A DNA stretch of 64,000 bases from Limnohabitans sp. 2KL-27 (GCF_001269345.1 NZ_CXOP01000001.1:434001-498000); one strand, 5' to 3'; positions 8,958 through 18,252 are shown, counted from the first letter of the stretch. The notes: generated from the letters alone by a model not told the origin. Numbers and translations: made by a program.

Positions 8958-9418
8958 CGCCTTTTCGAGTGGCCTTGTTGCTGGCTGTCCTTTGCGGGGT
9001 GGCCGCTTGGCAGGTGTCGGTCATCCCTGAATCCATGATGCAGATGACCGTGGGCCCTGTGCTGGCCCCGGGCGTGATCGTGGCCGCGCTCAGCGCTTTT
9101 GCCGTGCTCTACGGCATCAGCGCTTGGCGCGGTCGCCAAGCCGACGACAGCCTCGCCCCTGACCAGTCGCCCCTGCCTGGCGCCCACATCCGCATGCTCA
9201 GTTTGCTGGGCGGCGGTGTGGCCTTCATTGCCCTGGTCATCCCCCTGGGTTTTGTCATCCCCGGCACGCTGTGCGGCATGGGCGTGGCACGCGCCTTCGA
9301 TGCCCCCCTGAACCTCCAGTCTGCGCTGGTCTGCACGGCCATTGCCAGCACCTTTTGGTTTGTATTTGCCCAATTGCTGGGCGTGGGATTGGGCCCTGCC
9401 CTGCCTTGGCTGATTTAA
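8954..9418 (+). CDS. tctB: TctB-like small membrane subunit
   Basis: Small integral subunit of a tripartite tricarboxylate transporter. The 154-residue protein is hydrophobic, with four likely membrane segments: about 5-22, 34-55, 80-103 and 122-150. A polar loop (WRGRQADDSLAPDQSPLPG) lies between the second and third. The ATG overlaps the tctC stop (ATGA), showing translational coupling, and tctA follows after 57 nt. TctB proteins are poorly conserved, so context carries much of this assignment. Length and topology fit. Confidence 0.85.
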   Translation: MTPFRVALLLAVLCGVAAWQVSVIPESMMQMTVGPVLAPGVIVAALSAFAVLYGISAWRGRQADDSLAPDQSPLPGAHIRMLSLLGGGVAFIALVIPLGFVIPGTLCGMGVARAFDAPLNLQSALVCTAIASTFWFVFAQLLGVGLGPALPWLI

Positions 9419-9475
9419 CGCGCGGTGGCGCCGCAAGGCGCCTGCCCGTTTTCACGTTTTTCGATCGGATACCCC

Positions 9476-10966
9476 ATGGAAGCCTTTGACGCCCTGATGG
9501 GTGGCTTTGCCATTGCCCTGCAACCCACCACCTTGATGTGGGGCTTCGTCGGCTGCTTTATCGGCACCTTGGTCGGTGTGTTGCCGGGCATTGGCCCGGC
9601 CCTCACCATCGCCTTGCTGCTGCCCCTGACCTACCATGTGCCGGCCACCAGCATGTTCGTCATGTTCGCCGGCATCTACTACGGTGCGGCGTATGGTGGC
9701 TCCACCACCTCCATCTTGCTCAACACCCCGGGTGAATCGGCGGCGGTGGTCACGGCGCTGGAGGGCAACAAAATGGCCCGAAGCGGCCGTGCAGGACAAG
9801 CCCTGGCCACAGCGGCCATCGGCAGTTTTGTGGCTGGCACCATCGGCACGCTGGCCCTGACCTTTGTCGCCCCTTGGGTGGTCGAGGCCGCGCTGGCCTT
9901 TGGCCCGGCCGAATACTTCAGCCTCATGGTGCTGTCGGTCGTGGCGGTCTCGGCGGTGCTGGGTAACTCCATGCTGCGCGGCTTGGTCGCACTCGGCTTG
10001 GGCTTGCTGCTCGGCATGGTGGGTGTGGACTTGCAAACCGGTCAACCCCGCTTCACCTTTGGCCGCCCGGAATTGCTCGACGGCATCGAAGTGACCGTGG
10101 CGGCCGTAGGCTTGTTTGCCGTGGGCGAAGCGCTCTACCTGGCCTGGCAAGGCCGCGAGTCCAAAGGCGGCGAAGTCATGAAACTGACGGGCAGCCTGTG
10201 GATGAGCAAACAAGACTGGGCCCGTTCCTGGAAAGCCTGGTTCCGCGGGGCCTTCTTTGGCTTCCCCATCGGCGCCATGCCTGCAGGCGGGGCCGAGTTG
10301 CCCACCTTGCTGTCGTACTACACCGAGAAAAAACTCTCCAAGCACCCCGAAGAATTTGGCCACGGCGCCATCGAAGGCGTGGCCGGCCCCGAAGCGGCCA
10401 ACAACGCGGCCGCCGCCGGTGTGTTGATGCCCCTGCTAACGCTGGGCATCCCCACCTCGGCCACCGCCGCCATCATGCTGTCGGCCTTTGAGGGCTATGG
10501 CATCCAGACCGGGCCACAACTCTTCAGCCAGCAAGGCAGCCTGGTGTGGACCCTGATCGCCAGCCTCTACATTGGCAACGTGATCTTGCTGGTGCTCAAC
10601 CTGCCGCTGGTGAGCCTGTGGGTCAAGCTGCTCAAGATCCCGCCGCCTTGGCTGTATGCCGGCATCATCGTCATCTCGACGGCCGGCGTCTACGGTGCGG
10701 GCAACTCGGTATTCAATGTGGGCTTGCTGTTTGTCTTTGGCCTGCTGGGCTACACCATGCGGCGCTTTGACTTTCCTGCCGCCCCCCTGATCGTGGGCCT
10801 GATCCTAGCGCCCCTCGGTGAACAGTCGATGCGCCAAGCCCTGACCATCAGCCAAGGCGACTGGTCCACCTTCTTCACGCGGCCCTTGTCGGGGGGCTTG
10901 ATGGCGATAGCAGCTCTGCTGCTGGTGGTGCCACCGCTATGGAAAGCCTATCGCGCCAAGGGTTGA
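9476..10966 (+). CDS. tctA: TctA-like large membrane subunit
   Basis: Main permease of the tripartite tricarboxylate transporter, using the ion gradient to bring in the acid. The 496-residue protein has about ten to twelve hydrophobic segments and the conserved family blocks [24 protein letters not shown] (about 25-48), [15 protein letters not shown] and [21 protein letters not shown] second repeat ([19 protein letters not shown]) shows the internal duplication typical of TctA. I chose ATG 9476 ([10 protein letters not shown]); upstream in-frame codons give an uncharacteristic leader. It ends the tct operon and converges on the integrase gene with no obvious terminator in 10967-11063. Confidence 0.93.
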   Translation: MEAFDALMGGFAIALQPTTLMWGFVGCFIGTLVGVLPGIGPALTIALLLPLTYHVPATSMFVMFAGIYYGAAYGGSTTSILLNTPGESAAVVTALEGNKMARSGRAGQALATAAIGSFVAGTIGTLALTFVAPWVVEAALAFGPAEYFSLMVLSVVAVSAVLGNSMLRGLVALGLGLLLGMVGVDLQTGQPRFTFGRPELLDGIEVTVAAVGLFAVGEALYLAWQGRESKGGEVMKLTGSLWMSKQDWARSWKAWFRGAFFGFPIGAMPAGGAELPTLLSYYTEKKLSKHPEEFGHGAIEGVAGPEAANNAAAAGVLMPLLTLGIPTSATAAIMLSAFEGYGIQTGPQLFSQQGSLVWTLIASLYIGNVILLVLNLPLVSLWVKLLKIPPPWLYAGIIVISTAGVYGAGNSVFNVGLLFVFGLLGYTMRRFDFPAAPLIVGLILAPLGEQSMRQALTISQGDWSTFFTRPLSGGLMAIAALLLVVPPLWKAYRAKG

Positions 10967-11063
10967 ATGCTTTGGAGCGCATAAACGTCGTGATCACTCA
11001 GCAGTTCTGTCATTTGAGCGCAGGCAGCTTGTCCGTGACCGTGCAGGAAGCGCCGCCCTCAGA

Positions 11064-12395
11064 TCAAGTCTTGCTCTTTTTCGTTCGTCGGCTTTGAATC
11101 ATCAAAACATTCATTTCACCATCTAGAGACGACGCATAAAAGCGCTCGATCATCTGAACAGAAGTGCGTGCATTTCGGGCCAGTGTCAGCATGTCGATGC
11201 CTTGCCCATAAAGCAATCGAAACATGATCGACGTATGGCGTAGGCAATACAGGGTCCGAGGTCGGTTTTTGTCGTCTGTGGTCGGCAGACCAGCCTCTCG
11301 CATCACCCATTTGAACCAGAACCCTAGCACAGCCAAAGCGTAATTTCGATCTTTCTCAGCAGGCAGGAAAACATAATCTTCTGGACTGCCCAATCCTTGT
11401 GACTTGGTATGGCGCAATGCGGCCTCATAAACTTGTACGGCCGCTTGCATCGAGACGATCGGCTTGTTGTGTTTCTTGGTTTCGGGCAAATTCAGTCGCA
11501 AATAAACCGTCTCACCACGCACCACGGTGACATGTTTGTTTTTCAGCTGCCTGAGATCCCCTGGCCTCACAAACGCATTGACCATAAAGCGTATGACCCA
11601 AAACATGTCCGGGGCCAGCAGCATGTTTCTGGGCGCCACCCAAAACCGATCACGACGGCCCTCTGTCGATTTAAGCGGTGGTGCCGACACACTCGAACGT
11701 GACATCTTCAATGCAGTGGATGCGAGTTTTCGGTACTCGTCCAGTGACAACATGGCCCTGGGTTGTGTTCCCACTTTGATACGCGGAAACTCGGGGACTT
11801 CTTTGAGCAAGCCTTGGCGTACGGCCAGCTTCAATAACTTTCGTACCAACACCAGGTATTGAGAAATGGTGGTCGCGCTCAACTGGTGTTGCGTCAAGCG
11901 AGAAACGAATCCCTCCAAATCGACATGGGTCACCTGTGTGGGGGCGACATAGCGAAAGAAGGGCAAGACATGTGCATCGAGTCTGTTCTTTTGAATACCG
12001 ACCGATCCAGCGCAGAATTCATGCCGTTCAACACGCTCCCACTCAAGGTCCAACAACTTGGCAGCCAGTGTCGCGAAGTTGTTCTTTTTCTCGAAATCAC
12101 GCTGTTCTGACTGAGCTGGGACCGCGAACCCGTTTTGCGCTGTTCGTGGGTTTGAGGGGGGGTGAGGTGTGGTGCGTTCCACAATGCCGTCTTCCCCAGC
12201 ACCAACACGCTCTAGTGCTTGGGGCTGCCCACAAATAGAGGCCCAAGCTTTGGCTGGTACGACATAGAAAGCCGGCTTGTTCTCATGGAGAACCAAAAGT
12301 GGCGAATTTCCACAATCACTCACCGAACCCAAAGCGTCCGACAAAAAATCATTTAAGCCAACTAATTTGCCTACATTTGTGAATTCAATGACCAT
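11064..12395 (-). CDS. Tyrosine recombinase with a Phd/YefM-antitoxin-like N-terminal domain
   Basis: The 443-residue protein has a tyrosine recombinase catalytic domain over about 215-430: Arg277 in AFVRPGDLR, lysines at 307-311, Arg386-His387 in LYCLRHT, and nucleophile Tyr420 in TSVQMIERFY. The usual His/Trp position is replaced by an Asn-rich RNARTS segment, as in some proteobacterial integrases. A SAM-like core-binding region lies at about 105-200. Residues 1-58 resemble a Phd/YefM/StbD antitoxin (SPLLVLHENKPAFYVVPAKAW), which is not standard for integrases. A Pro/Arg-rich linker (60-100) joins them. It reads away from a 5'-truncated porin. No attachment site, excisionase or cargo is clear. 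The N-terminal call is by eye and tentative. Confidence 0.7.
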   Translation of the reverse strand: MVIEFTNVGKLVGLNDFLSDALGSVSDCGNSPLLVLHENKPAFYVVPAKAWASICGQPQALERVGAGEDGIVERTTPHPPSNPRTAQNGFAVPAQSEQRDFEKKNNFATLAAKLLDLEWERVERHEFCAGSVGIQKNRLDAHVLPFFRYVAPTQVTHVDLEGFVSRLTQHQLSATTISQYLVLVRKLLKLAVRQGLLKEVPEFPRIKVGTQPRAMLSLDEYRKLASTALKMSRSSVSAPPLKSTEGRRDRFWVAPRNMLLAPDMFWVIRFMVNAFVRPGDLRQLKNKHVTVVRGETVYLRLNLPETKKHNKPIVSMQAAVQVYEAALRHTKSQGLGSPEDYVFLPAEKDRNYALAVLGFWFKWVMREAGLPTTDDKNRPRTLYCLRHTSIMFRLLYGQGIDMLTLARNARTSVQMIERFYASSLDGEMNVLMIQSRRTKKSKT

Positions 12396-12397
12396 GT

Positions 12398-12482
12398 TGG
12401 CTACGTTATGACAGACTGACCACCATGTCTGTTCGGGAAGACACTAGACGTGGTATTTCAATCTAGCTGCTCTGGCTACATT
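12398..12482. repeat. Direct repeat TGGCTACRTT between integrase start and porin signal sequence
   Basis: TGGCTACGTT at 12398-12407 is repeated as TGGCTACATT at 12473-12482, 75 bp apart. The first lies just before the integrase start, the second inside the porin signal-peptide code. A 6-bp inverted pair, ACAGAC at 12411-12416 and GTCTGT at 12427-12432, lies between. Such repeats could mark a recombination core, but they are short enough to arise by chance. Confidence 0.3.
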
Positions 12483-13605
12483 GGCAGCCGTTTCGGGCAC
12501 TGCTTTCGCACAATCCACCGTGACCATCTACGGCAACCTTGATACTGCATACACACAGTACAAGAACGGCACTTCCAAAATTACTGGCTTGTCTGGTTCA
12601 CAGATGACTTCCAGCCTGATTGGCTTCCGTGGTGAAGAAGATCTGGGTGGCGGTTTGAAAGGCATTTTCAAACTCGAAGGTAGCCTGTCTACAGACAGCG
12701 GTGTCGGCTCTGCTAGCAATACCAATAACCAAGTTGCTGGTGGTGCAGTTACTGCCGGCGTGACAACGGGTATTGGCGGCGCACAAGGCCTGACATTCAA
12801 CCGTTACGCTCATGTGGGCGTCTCTGGCGGCTTCGGTGAAGTTCGTTTGGGCCGTGACTATACATCCGCTTTCCAGTGGGGTGTGGCTGCTGCTGACGTG
12901 TTCGGCACTAACGGTCCTGTCAGCGGCAACAACATGATGCTGAACTTGGGTGTTGTGAACAAGCAAGCCACCACCTCCGGTGCGTCCAACATGATTGGTT
13001 ACATGACGCCAAAAATCAACGGTTTTGAAGCCAAGCTGCAAGCTTTCTACGGTGAGAACAAGAGCGACAGCACCACTGCTGGTGCGAAAGCCAAAGACGG
13101 CGACGGCACTTCCATTGCTGTCAAATACAGCAACGGTCCTATCATGGTTGCTTACGGTACCCAGACCACCAAGGGCACAGTTGATGCAGCTGTCGCTAGC
13201 ACTTCTCTGGCAACTAACGGCGAGTACACACAATCTGCTTTGTCCGCTACTTATGACTTGGGCGTTGCCAAGGTTGTGTTCACCAACGCAAAAGAAGAGC
13301 TGACAAAAACAGCTGGTCTTTCCACCAACAAGACCAACTTGTTTGGCGTTGTTGTGCCAATGGGCGCCACCAACTTGAAAGCATCTTACGCAGCATCCAC
13401 AATGAACGTTGTCGGTACTGAAACTAAAGGTACGCAATTCGGTATTGGCGCTGACTACTCCTTGTCCAAGCGTACGATGGCTTACTTCGCTTACTCCAAA
13501 GTCGAAAACACAGACGGCGGCACAGCCTATTACACCGGCGTTACTGGCGCAGCGGCTAACAACAGCTCGACTGGTATCGCCATCGGCCTGCGTCACTCCT
13601 TCTAA
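12463..13605 (+). pseudogene. Gram-negative trimeric porin lacking its start codon and signal-peptide N-terminus
   Basis: The reading frame encodes a complete mature porin of the Burkholderia OmpC-like type (STVTIYGNLDTAY... GFRGEEDLGGGLKGIFKLEG ... RLGRDY ... IGLRHSF with C-terminal Phe), a general diffusion channel of the outer membrane. It begins abruptly: from 12463 it reads LAALATLAAVSGTAFAQ, the hydrophobic and cleavage part of a signal peptide, but the expected Met-Lys-Lys start is missing and an in-frame TAG lies at 12445-12447. The only nearby start is TTG at 12481, which has no ribosome site and would leave 11 signal residues. The rest has no stop or frameshift, so the loss is probably recent. 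The integrase gene abuts the break. Confidence 0.72.
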
Positions 13606-13610
13606 TTCCC

Positions 13611-13681
13611 CGCTGGCGCAAGCCAGTTGAGAGTTAAAAGACCAAAAAACCCACCGTGGCAACACGGTGGGTTTTTTTATG
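13611..13681. repeat. 71-bp repeat, left copy (inverted relative to 24044-24114)
   Basis: Perfectly identical over 71 bp to the reverse complement of 24044-24114. It begins 6 bp after the porin stop and spans a small hairpin (CTGGC-GCAA-GCCAG, 13613-13626) and the whole terminator. The porin coding ends next to the two copies are similar but not identical, so the identity peaks in the non-coding part. Confidence 0.95.
13644..13678. terminator. Rho-independent terminator after the truncated porin
   Basis: Nine-base-pair stem CCCACCGTG (13650-13658) and CACGGTGGG (13663-13671) closed by a GCAA tetraloop, preceded by six A and followed by seven T. It can terminate transcription from either strand: the porin from the left and the peptide ABC operon from the right. 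Confidence 0.92.
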
Positions 13682-13754
13682 GTGCTAGGTTTGATTGGCT
13701 GACTGTGCCTAAGTTGGGCATTGACCCCCGTTCAGGTCGAGGATCGCAATCCCC

Positions 13755-14762
13755 TCACACCACCGCGTGGCAAGCGATCTTGATGCCTTTGAAATCGCGC
13801 AGCGGCGGGCGCTCGGCGCGGCAGATGTCGGTGGCTTGTGGGCAACGGGGGTGGAAGGTACAGCCGCTCGGTGGGTTGAGCGGGTTGGGCACTTCGCCTT
13901 GCACAGGCGTGCGGGCGCGGCCGGTGTCGTGCATTTTTGGAATCGCGTCCAGCAGCATGCGGGTGTAGGGGTGCTGCGGGTTGCCAAACAGAGTGTGTTT
14001 GTCGGCCAACTCCACCAAGCGGCCCAGGTACATCACGCCCACCTGGTCACTCACATGGCGCACCACCGCCAGGTTGTGGCTGATGAACAAATACGTCAGA
14101 CCCCGCTCGCGCTGCAGGTCTTTCATGATGTTGAGCACCTGCGCCTGCACGCTCACGTCCAGCGCCGAGGTCGGCTCGTCGCACACCAAAAACTCCGGCG
14201 CGGTGGCCAGGGCCCGGGCGATCGAGATGCGCTGGCGCTGCCCGCCCGAGAATTGGTGCGGGTACTTGACCATGTCGAGCGGTGACAGGCCCACGGACTT
14301 GAGCAGTTCGGCCACACGGGCTTTGAGCTCTTCTTCATCGCTGATCAGGCCATGCTCTTTGAGTGGCTCGCCAATGATGTTGTCCACCGTCCAGCGTGGG
14401 TTCAGGCTGGCATAGGGGTCTTGGAAAATCATCTGGATGCGTTGGCGCATGGCCTTGGCATGGTTCGATTTGAAGGCGGCGTGCGCGTCTTGCCCATCAA
14501 AGGTCAGGCCGCCGCGTGTGGGCTCGTACAGGCCCACCAGCAAGCGGGCCACGGTGCTCTTGCCGCAGCCGGACTCGCCCACCAGGGCCAAGGTTTTGCC
14601 GCGCTCGATCTCGAAGCTCACGCCATCCACGGCATTGAGCATCTGGCGCGGCTTGCGCTCGATCACACGGTTGAGCCAAGGGGCCGAGACGTCGAAGGTT
14701 TTGGCCAAGTCGTGGGCCACGACCAAAGGCTGCGGCTTGGTGTTGGTCATGTTGTCGCTCAT
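13755..14762 (-). CDS. dppF: Dpp/Opp-type peptide ABC transporter ATPase (DppF-like)
   Basis: One of two cytoplasmic ATPases powering oligo/dipeptide import. The 335-residue product has Walker A GESGCGKST, Q-loop QMIFQDPYASLNP, signature FSGGQRQR, Walker [12 protein letters not shown] and H-loop FISHN. It ends with the oligopeptide-transporter C-terminal extension including GCTFHPRCPQATDIC, a cysteine-bearing motif of the family. I chose ATG 14762, which overlaps the stop of the preceding ATPase gene. It is the last of seven genes. The substrate class (peptide or similar) is inferred from family only. Confidence 0.9.
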   Translation of the reverse strand: MSDNMTNTKPQPLVVAHDLAKTFDVSAPWLNRVIERKPRQMLNAVDGVSFEIERGKTLALVGESGCGKSTVARLLVGLYEPTRGGLTFDGQDAHAAFKSNHAKAMRQRIQMIFQDPYASLNPRWTVDNIIGEPLKEHGLISDEEELKARVAELLKSVGLSPLDMVKYPHQFSGGQRQRISIARALATAPEFLVCDEPTSALDVSVQAQVLNIMKDLQRERGLTYLFISHNLAVVRHVSDQVGVMYLGRLVELADKHTLFGNPQHPYTRMLLDAIPKMHDTGRARTPVQGEVPNPLNPPSGCTFHPRCPQATDICRAERPPLRDFKGIKIACHAVV

Positions 14763-15727
14763 GCGGCACTCCCATCGTGCAGCCAGCAAGCGGCTTGGGT
14801 TTCACCGGCTTGGACGAGATCGGGCCGGTCCTGGCGGCATCGGTCGAAGGCTTTGGGGCAGCGCGGGTTGAAGGCGCAGCCCTGCGGGATGGCGTTCAGG
14901 CGCGGCATCGCGCCGTCGATCTGGTTGAGGCGTTCGCGGTCACTGTCCATGTCGGGGATCGAGGCCATCAGACCAGCGGTGTATGGGTGTGCGGGGTGGT
15001 TGATGACCTGGTGCACGGGACCAATCTCGGCCACGCGCCCGGCATACAGCACGGCCACGCGGTCACAGGTCTCGGCAATCACGCCCATGTCGTGCGTGAT
15101 CAGCATGACCGCAGCGCCACGGTCTTTGCAGACCTTTTTGAGCAAACTGATGATTTGCGCTTGGATGGACACATCGAGCGCCGTGGTGGGCTCGTCGGCC
15201 ACAATCAGTTGAGGCTCGGCGGCCAAGGCCAGCGCAATCACCACGCGCTGGCGCATGCCGCCCGAGAACTGGTGCGGGTAATGGTCAATGCGCTCTTCGG
15301 CGGCCGAAATGCCGGTGTCCTTGAGCAGCTGGATGGCGCGTTGCCGCGCCTCCTGGGGCGTCACAGGCAGGTGGGCCAGGATGGTTTCGGTCAGCTGCCG
15401 CCCAATGGAGTACAGCGGGTTGAGCGAGGTCAGAGGGTCCTGAAAAATCGCACCGATCTTGCGGCCCCGGATGTGGCGCATCTGGTCATTGTTCAGGTGG
15501 TCAATGCGCTGGCCTTCGAGCAAGATCTGCCCACCGGCCACACGGCCCGGCGGCTCCAGCAAGCCAATGATGGCCGCGCCCGTGAGCGACTTGCCTGCGC
15601 CCGACTCGCCCACCACCCCCAAAATTTCACCGGGGGCGATGTCGAAAGAAATATGGTCCAGCGCACGCAAGGTGCCGTGGCGGCTGGGGAATTCCACCAC
15701 CAGGTTGTTGACTTGTAAAAGACTCAT
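14759..15727 (-). CDS. dppD: Dpp/Opp-type peptide ABC transporter ATPase (DppD-like)
   Basis: Second ATPase subunit, 322 residues, which forms a heterodimer with the DppF-like partner in this family. Seen are Walker A GESGAGKSL, Q-loop AIFQDPLTSLNP, signature FSGGMRQR, Walker B LIVADEPTTALD, H-loop LITHD and the C-terminal GCAFNPRCPKAFDRC motif. Its start overlaps the upstream permease stop by 4 nt and its end overlaps the next ATPase start, so the membrane and ATPase subunits are translated in a chain. Confidence 0.92.
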   Translation of the reverse strand: MSLLQVNNLVVEFPSRHGTLRALDHISFDIAPGEILGVVGESGAGKSLTGAAIIGLLEPPGRVAGGQILLEGQRIDHLNNDQMRHIRGRKIGAIFQDPLTSLNPLYSIGRQLTETILAHLPVTPQEARQRAIQLLKDTGISAAEERIDHYPHQFSGGMRQRVVIALALAAEPQLIVADEPTTALDVSIQAQIISLLKKVCKDRGAAVMLITHDMGVIAETCDRVAVLYAGRVAEIGPVHQVINHPAHPYTAGLMASIPDMDSDRERLNQIDGAMPRLNAIPQGCAFNPRCPKAFDRCRQDRPDLVQAGETQAACWLHDGSAA

Positions 15728-16632
15728 CGCAATCTCGGATTCAGCGCGTCGCGCAACCAGTCACCCAGCAGGTTGACCGACAAGGCGATCAGCACCAGCA
15801 TCAGGCCCGGAAAAATCGTGATCCACCACTCGCCCGAGAACAAATAATCGTTGCCCACGCGAATGAGCGTGCCCAAAGAGGGCGAGGTGGGCGGTGCGCC
15901 CACGCCTAAAAACGACAGCGTCGCCTCGGTGATGATGGCCGTGGCCACCTGGATGGTGGCCAACACCATGACCGGTCCCATCACGTTGGGCAGCACATGC
16001 TTGGCCATGATGCGCAAAGGGGCCACACCCGTCACGCGTGCGGCCTGCACGTATTCCTTGTTGCGCTCGACCAAGGTGGTGCCGCGCACTGTGCGGGCGT
16101 ACTGCACCCAACCGGTCAACGAGATCGACAAAATCAACACGCCAAAAGCCAGCGACTCGTGCGCATTGGGGAACAGGGCTCGGCCCACCCCTGCAATCAG
16201 CAGCGCCACCAAAATGGCGGGGAAAGACAGCATCACATCGCACAAGCGCATGAGCAAAGCGTCGATCCAGCCGCCTTTGAAACCCGCCAGCAAACCCAGG
16301 CCCACACCCACCACCACCGACAAGACCACCGAGGCCAAGCCCACCACCAAAGAGATGCGCGAGCCGTAGATCAGGGCCGACAAAATGTCACGCCCCTGAT
16401 CGTCGGTGCCGAGCAAAAACTTGGTGGAGCCCCCGTCCATCCAGGCGGGGGGCAAGCGGGCATCGCTCAGCTCCAGCGTGGCCAGGTCAAACGGGTTGGT
16501 GGGCGCCACCCAGCCGGCAAAAACCGAACAAAACAGACAGACGAAAGCGATGCCAGCCGCCACCATCGCGGTGGGCGATTGGCGGAAGCTGTAACCGACG
16601 TCGCTGTTCAGCCAACGTTTCAGTGCGTTCAT
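15724..16632 (-). CDS. dppC: Peptide ABC transporter permease (DppC-like)
   Basis: Inner-membrane permease of 302 residues. A hydrophobic segment follows the cytoplasmic N-terminus (about 24-45), and five more segments carry the BPD_transp_1 fold. Recognisable are FLLGTDDQGRDILSALIYGSRISL, the family DxxGRD block, and the EAA-type coupling loop EYVQAARVTGVAPLRIMAKHVLPN. An N-terminal OppC-like extension is present. It begins 3 nt after the second binding-protein gene and overlaps the DppD-like gene by 4 nt. It presumably pairs with the DppB-like permease encoded three genes earlier. Confidence 0.9.
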   Translation of the reverse strand: MNALKRWLNSDVGYSFRQSPTAMVAAGIAFVCLFCSVFAGWVAPTNPFDLATLELSDARLPPAWMDGGSTKFLLGTDDQGRDILSALIYGSRISLVVGLASVVLSVVVGVGLGLLAGFKGGWIDALLMRLCDVMLSFPAILVALLIAGVGRALFPNAHESLAFGVLILSISLTGWVQYARTVRGTTLVERNKEYVQAARVTGVAPLRIMAKHVLPNVMGPVMVLATIQVATAIITEATLSFLGVGAPPTSPSLGTLIRVGNDYLFSGEWWITIFPGLMLVLIALSVNLLGDWLRDALNPRLR

Positions 16633-16635
16633 GTA

Positions 16636-18219
16636 TTACTTGATGGAGATGGACTTGAACGGCATGTAGTTGTCACCGCGCTGCACCAATGTGACCTTTT
16701 TGCTGGTGCCCCAGGCCAGCGCTTGCTGGTGCAAAGGCAGGTGACCGATGTCTGCACTGTGCAATTCGAAGACCTCTTTGATCATGGCATTGCGCTTGGC
16801 TTGGTCGGTTTCGCTCTGGATTTTCACGGTCAGCTCGTCCACCTTGGGGTTGCAATAAGCGCCCAGGTTGAACTGGCCCGTGCCTTTGTCGTCCACGCAG
16901 CGCATCAAGGCATTGAGGGCGTTGTGGGCGTCGTAGGTGCTGGGGGTCCAACCCAGCAAATAGAAGCTGGTGTCGCGGCGCAAAATTTTCGGGAAATAAG
17001 TGCCCTTGGTCTCGGCCTTCAGGTTGATCTTGATGTTCACCCGTGCCAAGTTGGCAGCCACGGCCTCACAGATCTGGCCGTCGTTCACATAACGGTCGTT
17101 GGGGCAGTTCATGTCCACCGAAAAGCCCGTGGGGTAACCGGCATCGGCCAACAGCTTCTTGGAAGCTTCTGGGTCAAAGGGCAAGCGCTTGTTCAGGTCT
17201 GGGTTGTAACCGTTGATGCCGGGGCCCACCATCAAGGCGCTGGGGTTGGAGGCGCCGCGCATCACGGTGCGCTTGATGCCCTCGATGTCGATGGCCTGGT
17301 AGAAGGCCTGGCGCACGCGCTTGTCCTTGAAGGGGTTCTTGCCCTTCACGCTGGAGTACAGCAGTTCGTCACGCTTTTGATCCATGCCCAAAAAGATGGT
17401 GCGCAGCTCGGGTGCCACCAGAGCGCGGGTGTTGGCACCGGCATTGATGCGGGGCACGTCTTGCACGGGCACGGGCTCCATGATGTCGATCTCGCCCGAC
17501 AACAAAGCCGCCACGCGGGTGGGGTCGTTGGAGATCACGGAGAAGATGACTTCATCGACGTTGCCTTCGATCTTGCCCCAGTAGTTGCCGTTGCGCACAA
17601 AGGTGGTGCGCACATTGGGCTGGCGCTCGCGCAGGCGGTAGGGGCCTGTGCCGTTGGCGCGGAAGGAAGCGGCATTTTCAATGCCCTTGCGGCGGTCCAC
17701 AGGCCGCGTGGCCTGGTTGTCCTCGCACCACTTCTTGCTCATGATGTACACGGTCGACAAAACGTTGGGCAAGATAGGGAAAGGGGCCTTGGTTTCGATC
17801 TCGATGGTGTGGCTGCCCACCTTGCGCACTTCCTTGATGTCGTTGGTGTTGCTGCGCATGTCCGAGCCTTCGCCCGCAGCGCGGTTGATCGAGAACACCA
17901 CGTCATCGGCCGTGAAAGGTGTGTCGTCGTGGAAGCGCACGTTCTTGCGCAGCTCAAAACGCCACACAGTGGGCGATGTCTGCTTCCACGAAGAAGCCAG
18001 TCCGGGTTCGAACTTCAGGTCTTTGCTCACGCCCACCAGCGATTCGTAGACGTTGTTGGTCACGCTCAGTTGCAGGGATTCGTTGAGCGAATGCGGGTCC
18101 ATCGACAAGGCGTCGCCCTGGTTGGCGATGCGCACGGTGGCTGCGTGTGCAGCGCCCAAGGACAAAGCCGAGACGATGGCCGCTGCCACCAGCGAGCGGG
18201 AGAGTTTGGAAGTGCGCAT
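16636..18219 (-). CDS. Periplasmic peptide-binding protein, SBP_bac_5 family (second of the operon)
   Basis: Solute-binding protein of 527 residues with a clear signal peptide (RTSKLSRSLVAAAIVSALSL, cleavage near AHA-ATV). It has the SBP_bac_5 layout: early domain I GDALSMDPHS, LVGVSKDLKFEPGLASSWK, FHDDTPFTADDVVFSINRA, then GTGPYRLRERQP and VRQAFYQAIDIEGIKRTVM. It lies between the M20 hydrolase and the DppC-like gene. It resembles the binding protein at 20483-22090, so the operon carries two, perhaps with different ligand ranges. Residues after the signal start directly, with no lipobox. Confidence 0.9.
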   Translation of the reverse strand: MRTSKLSRSLVAAAIVSALSLGAAHAATVRIANQGDALSMDPHSLNESLQLSVTNNVYESLVGVSKDLKFEPGLASSWKQTSPTVWRFELRKNVRFHDDTPFTADDVVFSINRAAGEGSDMRSNTNDIKEVRKVGSHTIEIETKAPFPILPNVLSTVYIMSKKWCEDNQATRPVDRRKGIENAASFRANGTGPYRLRERQPNVRTTFVRNGNYWGKIEGNVDEVIFSVISNDPTRVAALLSGEIDIMEPVPVQDVPRINAGANTRALVAPELRTIFLGMDQKRDELLYSSVKGKNPFKDKRVRQAFYQAIDIEGIKRTVMRGASNPSALMVGPGINGYNPDLNKRLPFDPEASKKLLADAGYPTGFSVDMNCPNDRYVNDGQICEAVAANLARVNIKINLKAETKGTYFPKILRRDTSFYLLGWTPSTYDAHNALNALMRCVDDKGTGQFNLGAYCNPKVDELTVKIQSETDQAKRNAMIKEVFELHSADIGHLPLHQQALAWGTSKKVTLVQRGDNYMPFKSISIK

Positions 18220-18252
18220 GAGAAAACTCCTGTGGTTGAAAGTGAAAGGCGG

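Noticed and set aside
12425..12466. Short frame from ATG 12425 as the porin start
   Set aside because: It is in a different frame from the porin and ends at TAG 12464-12466.
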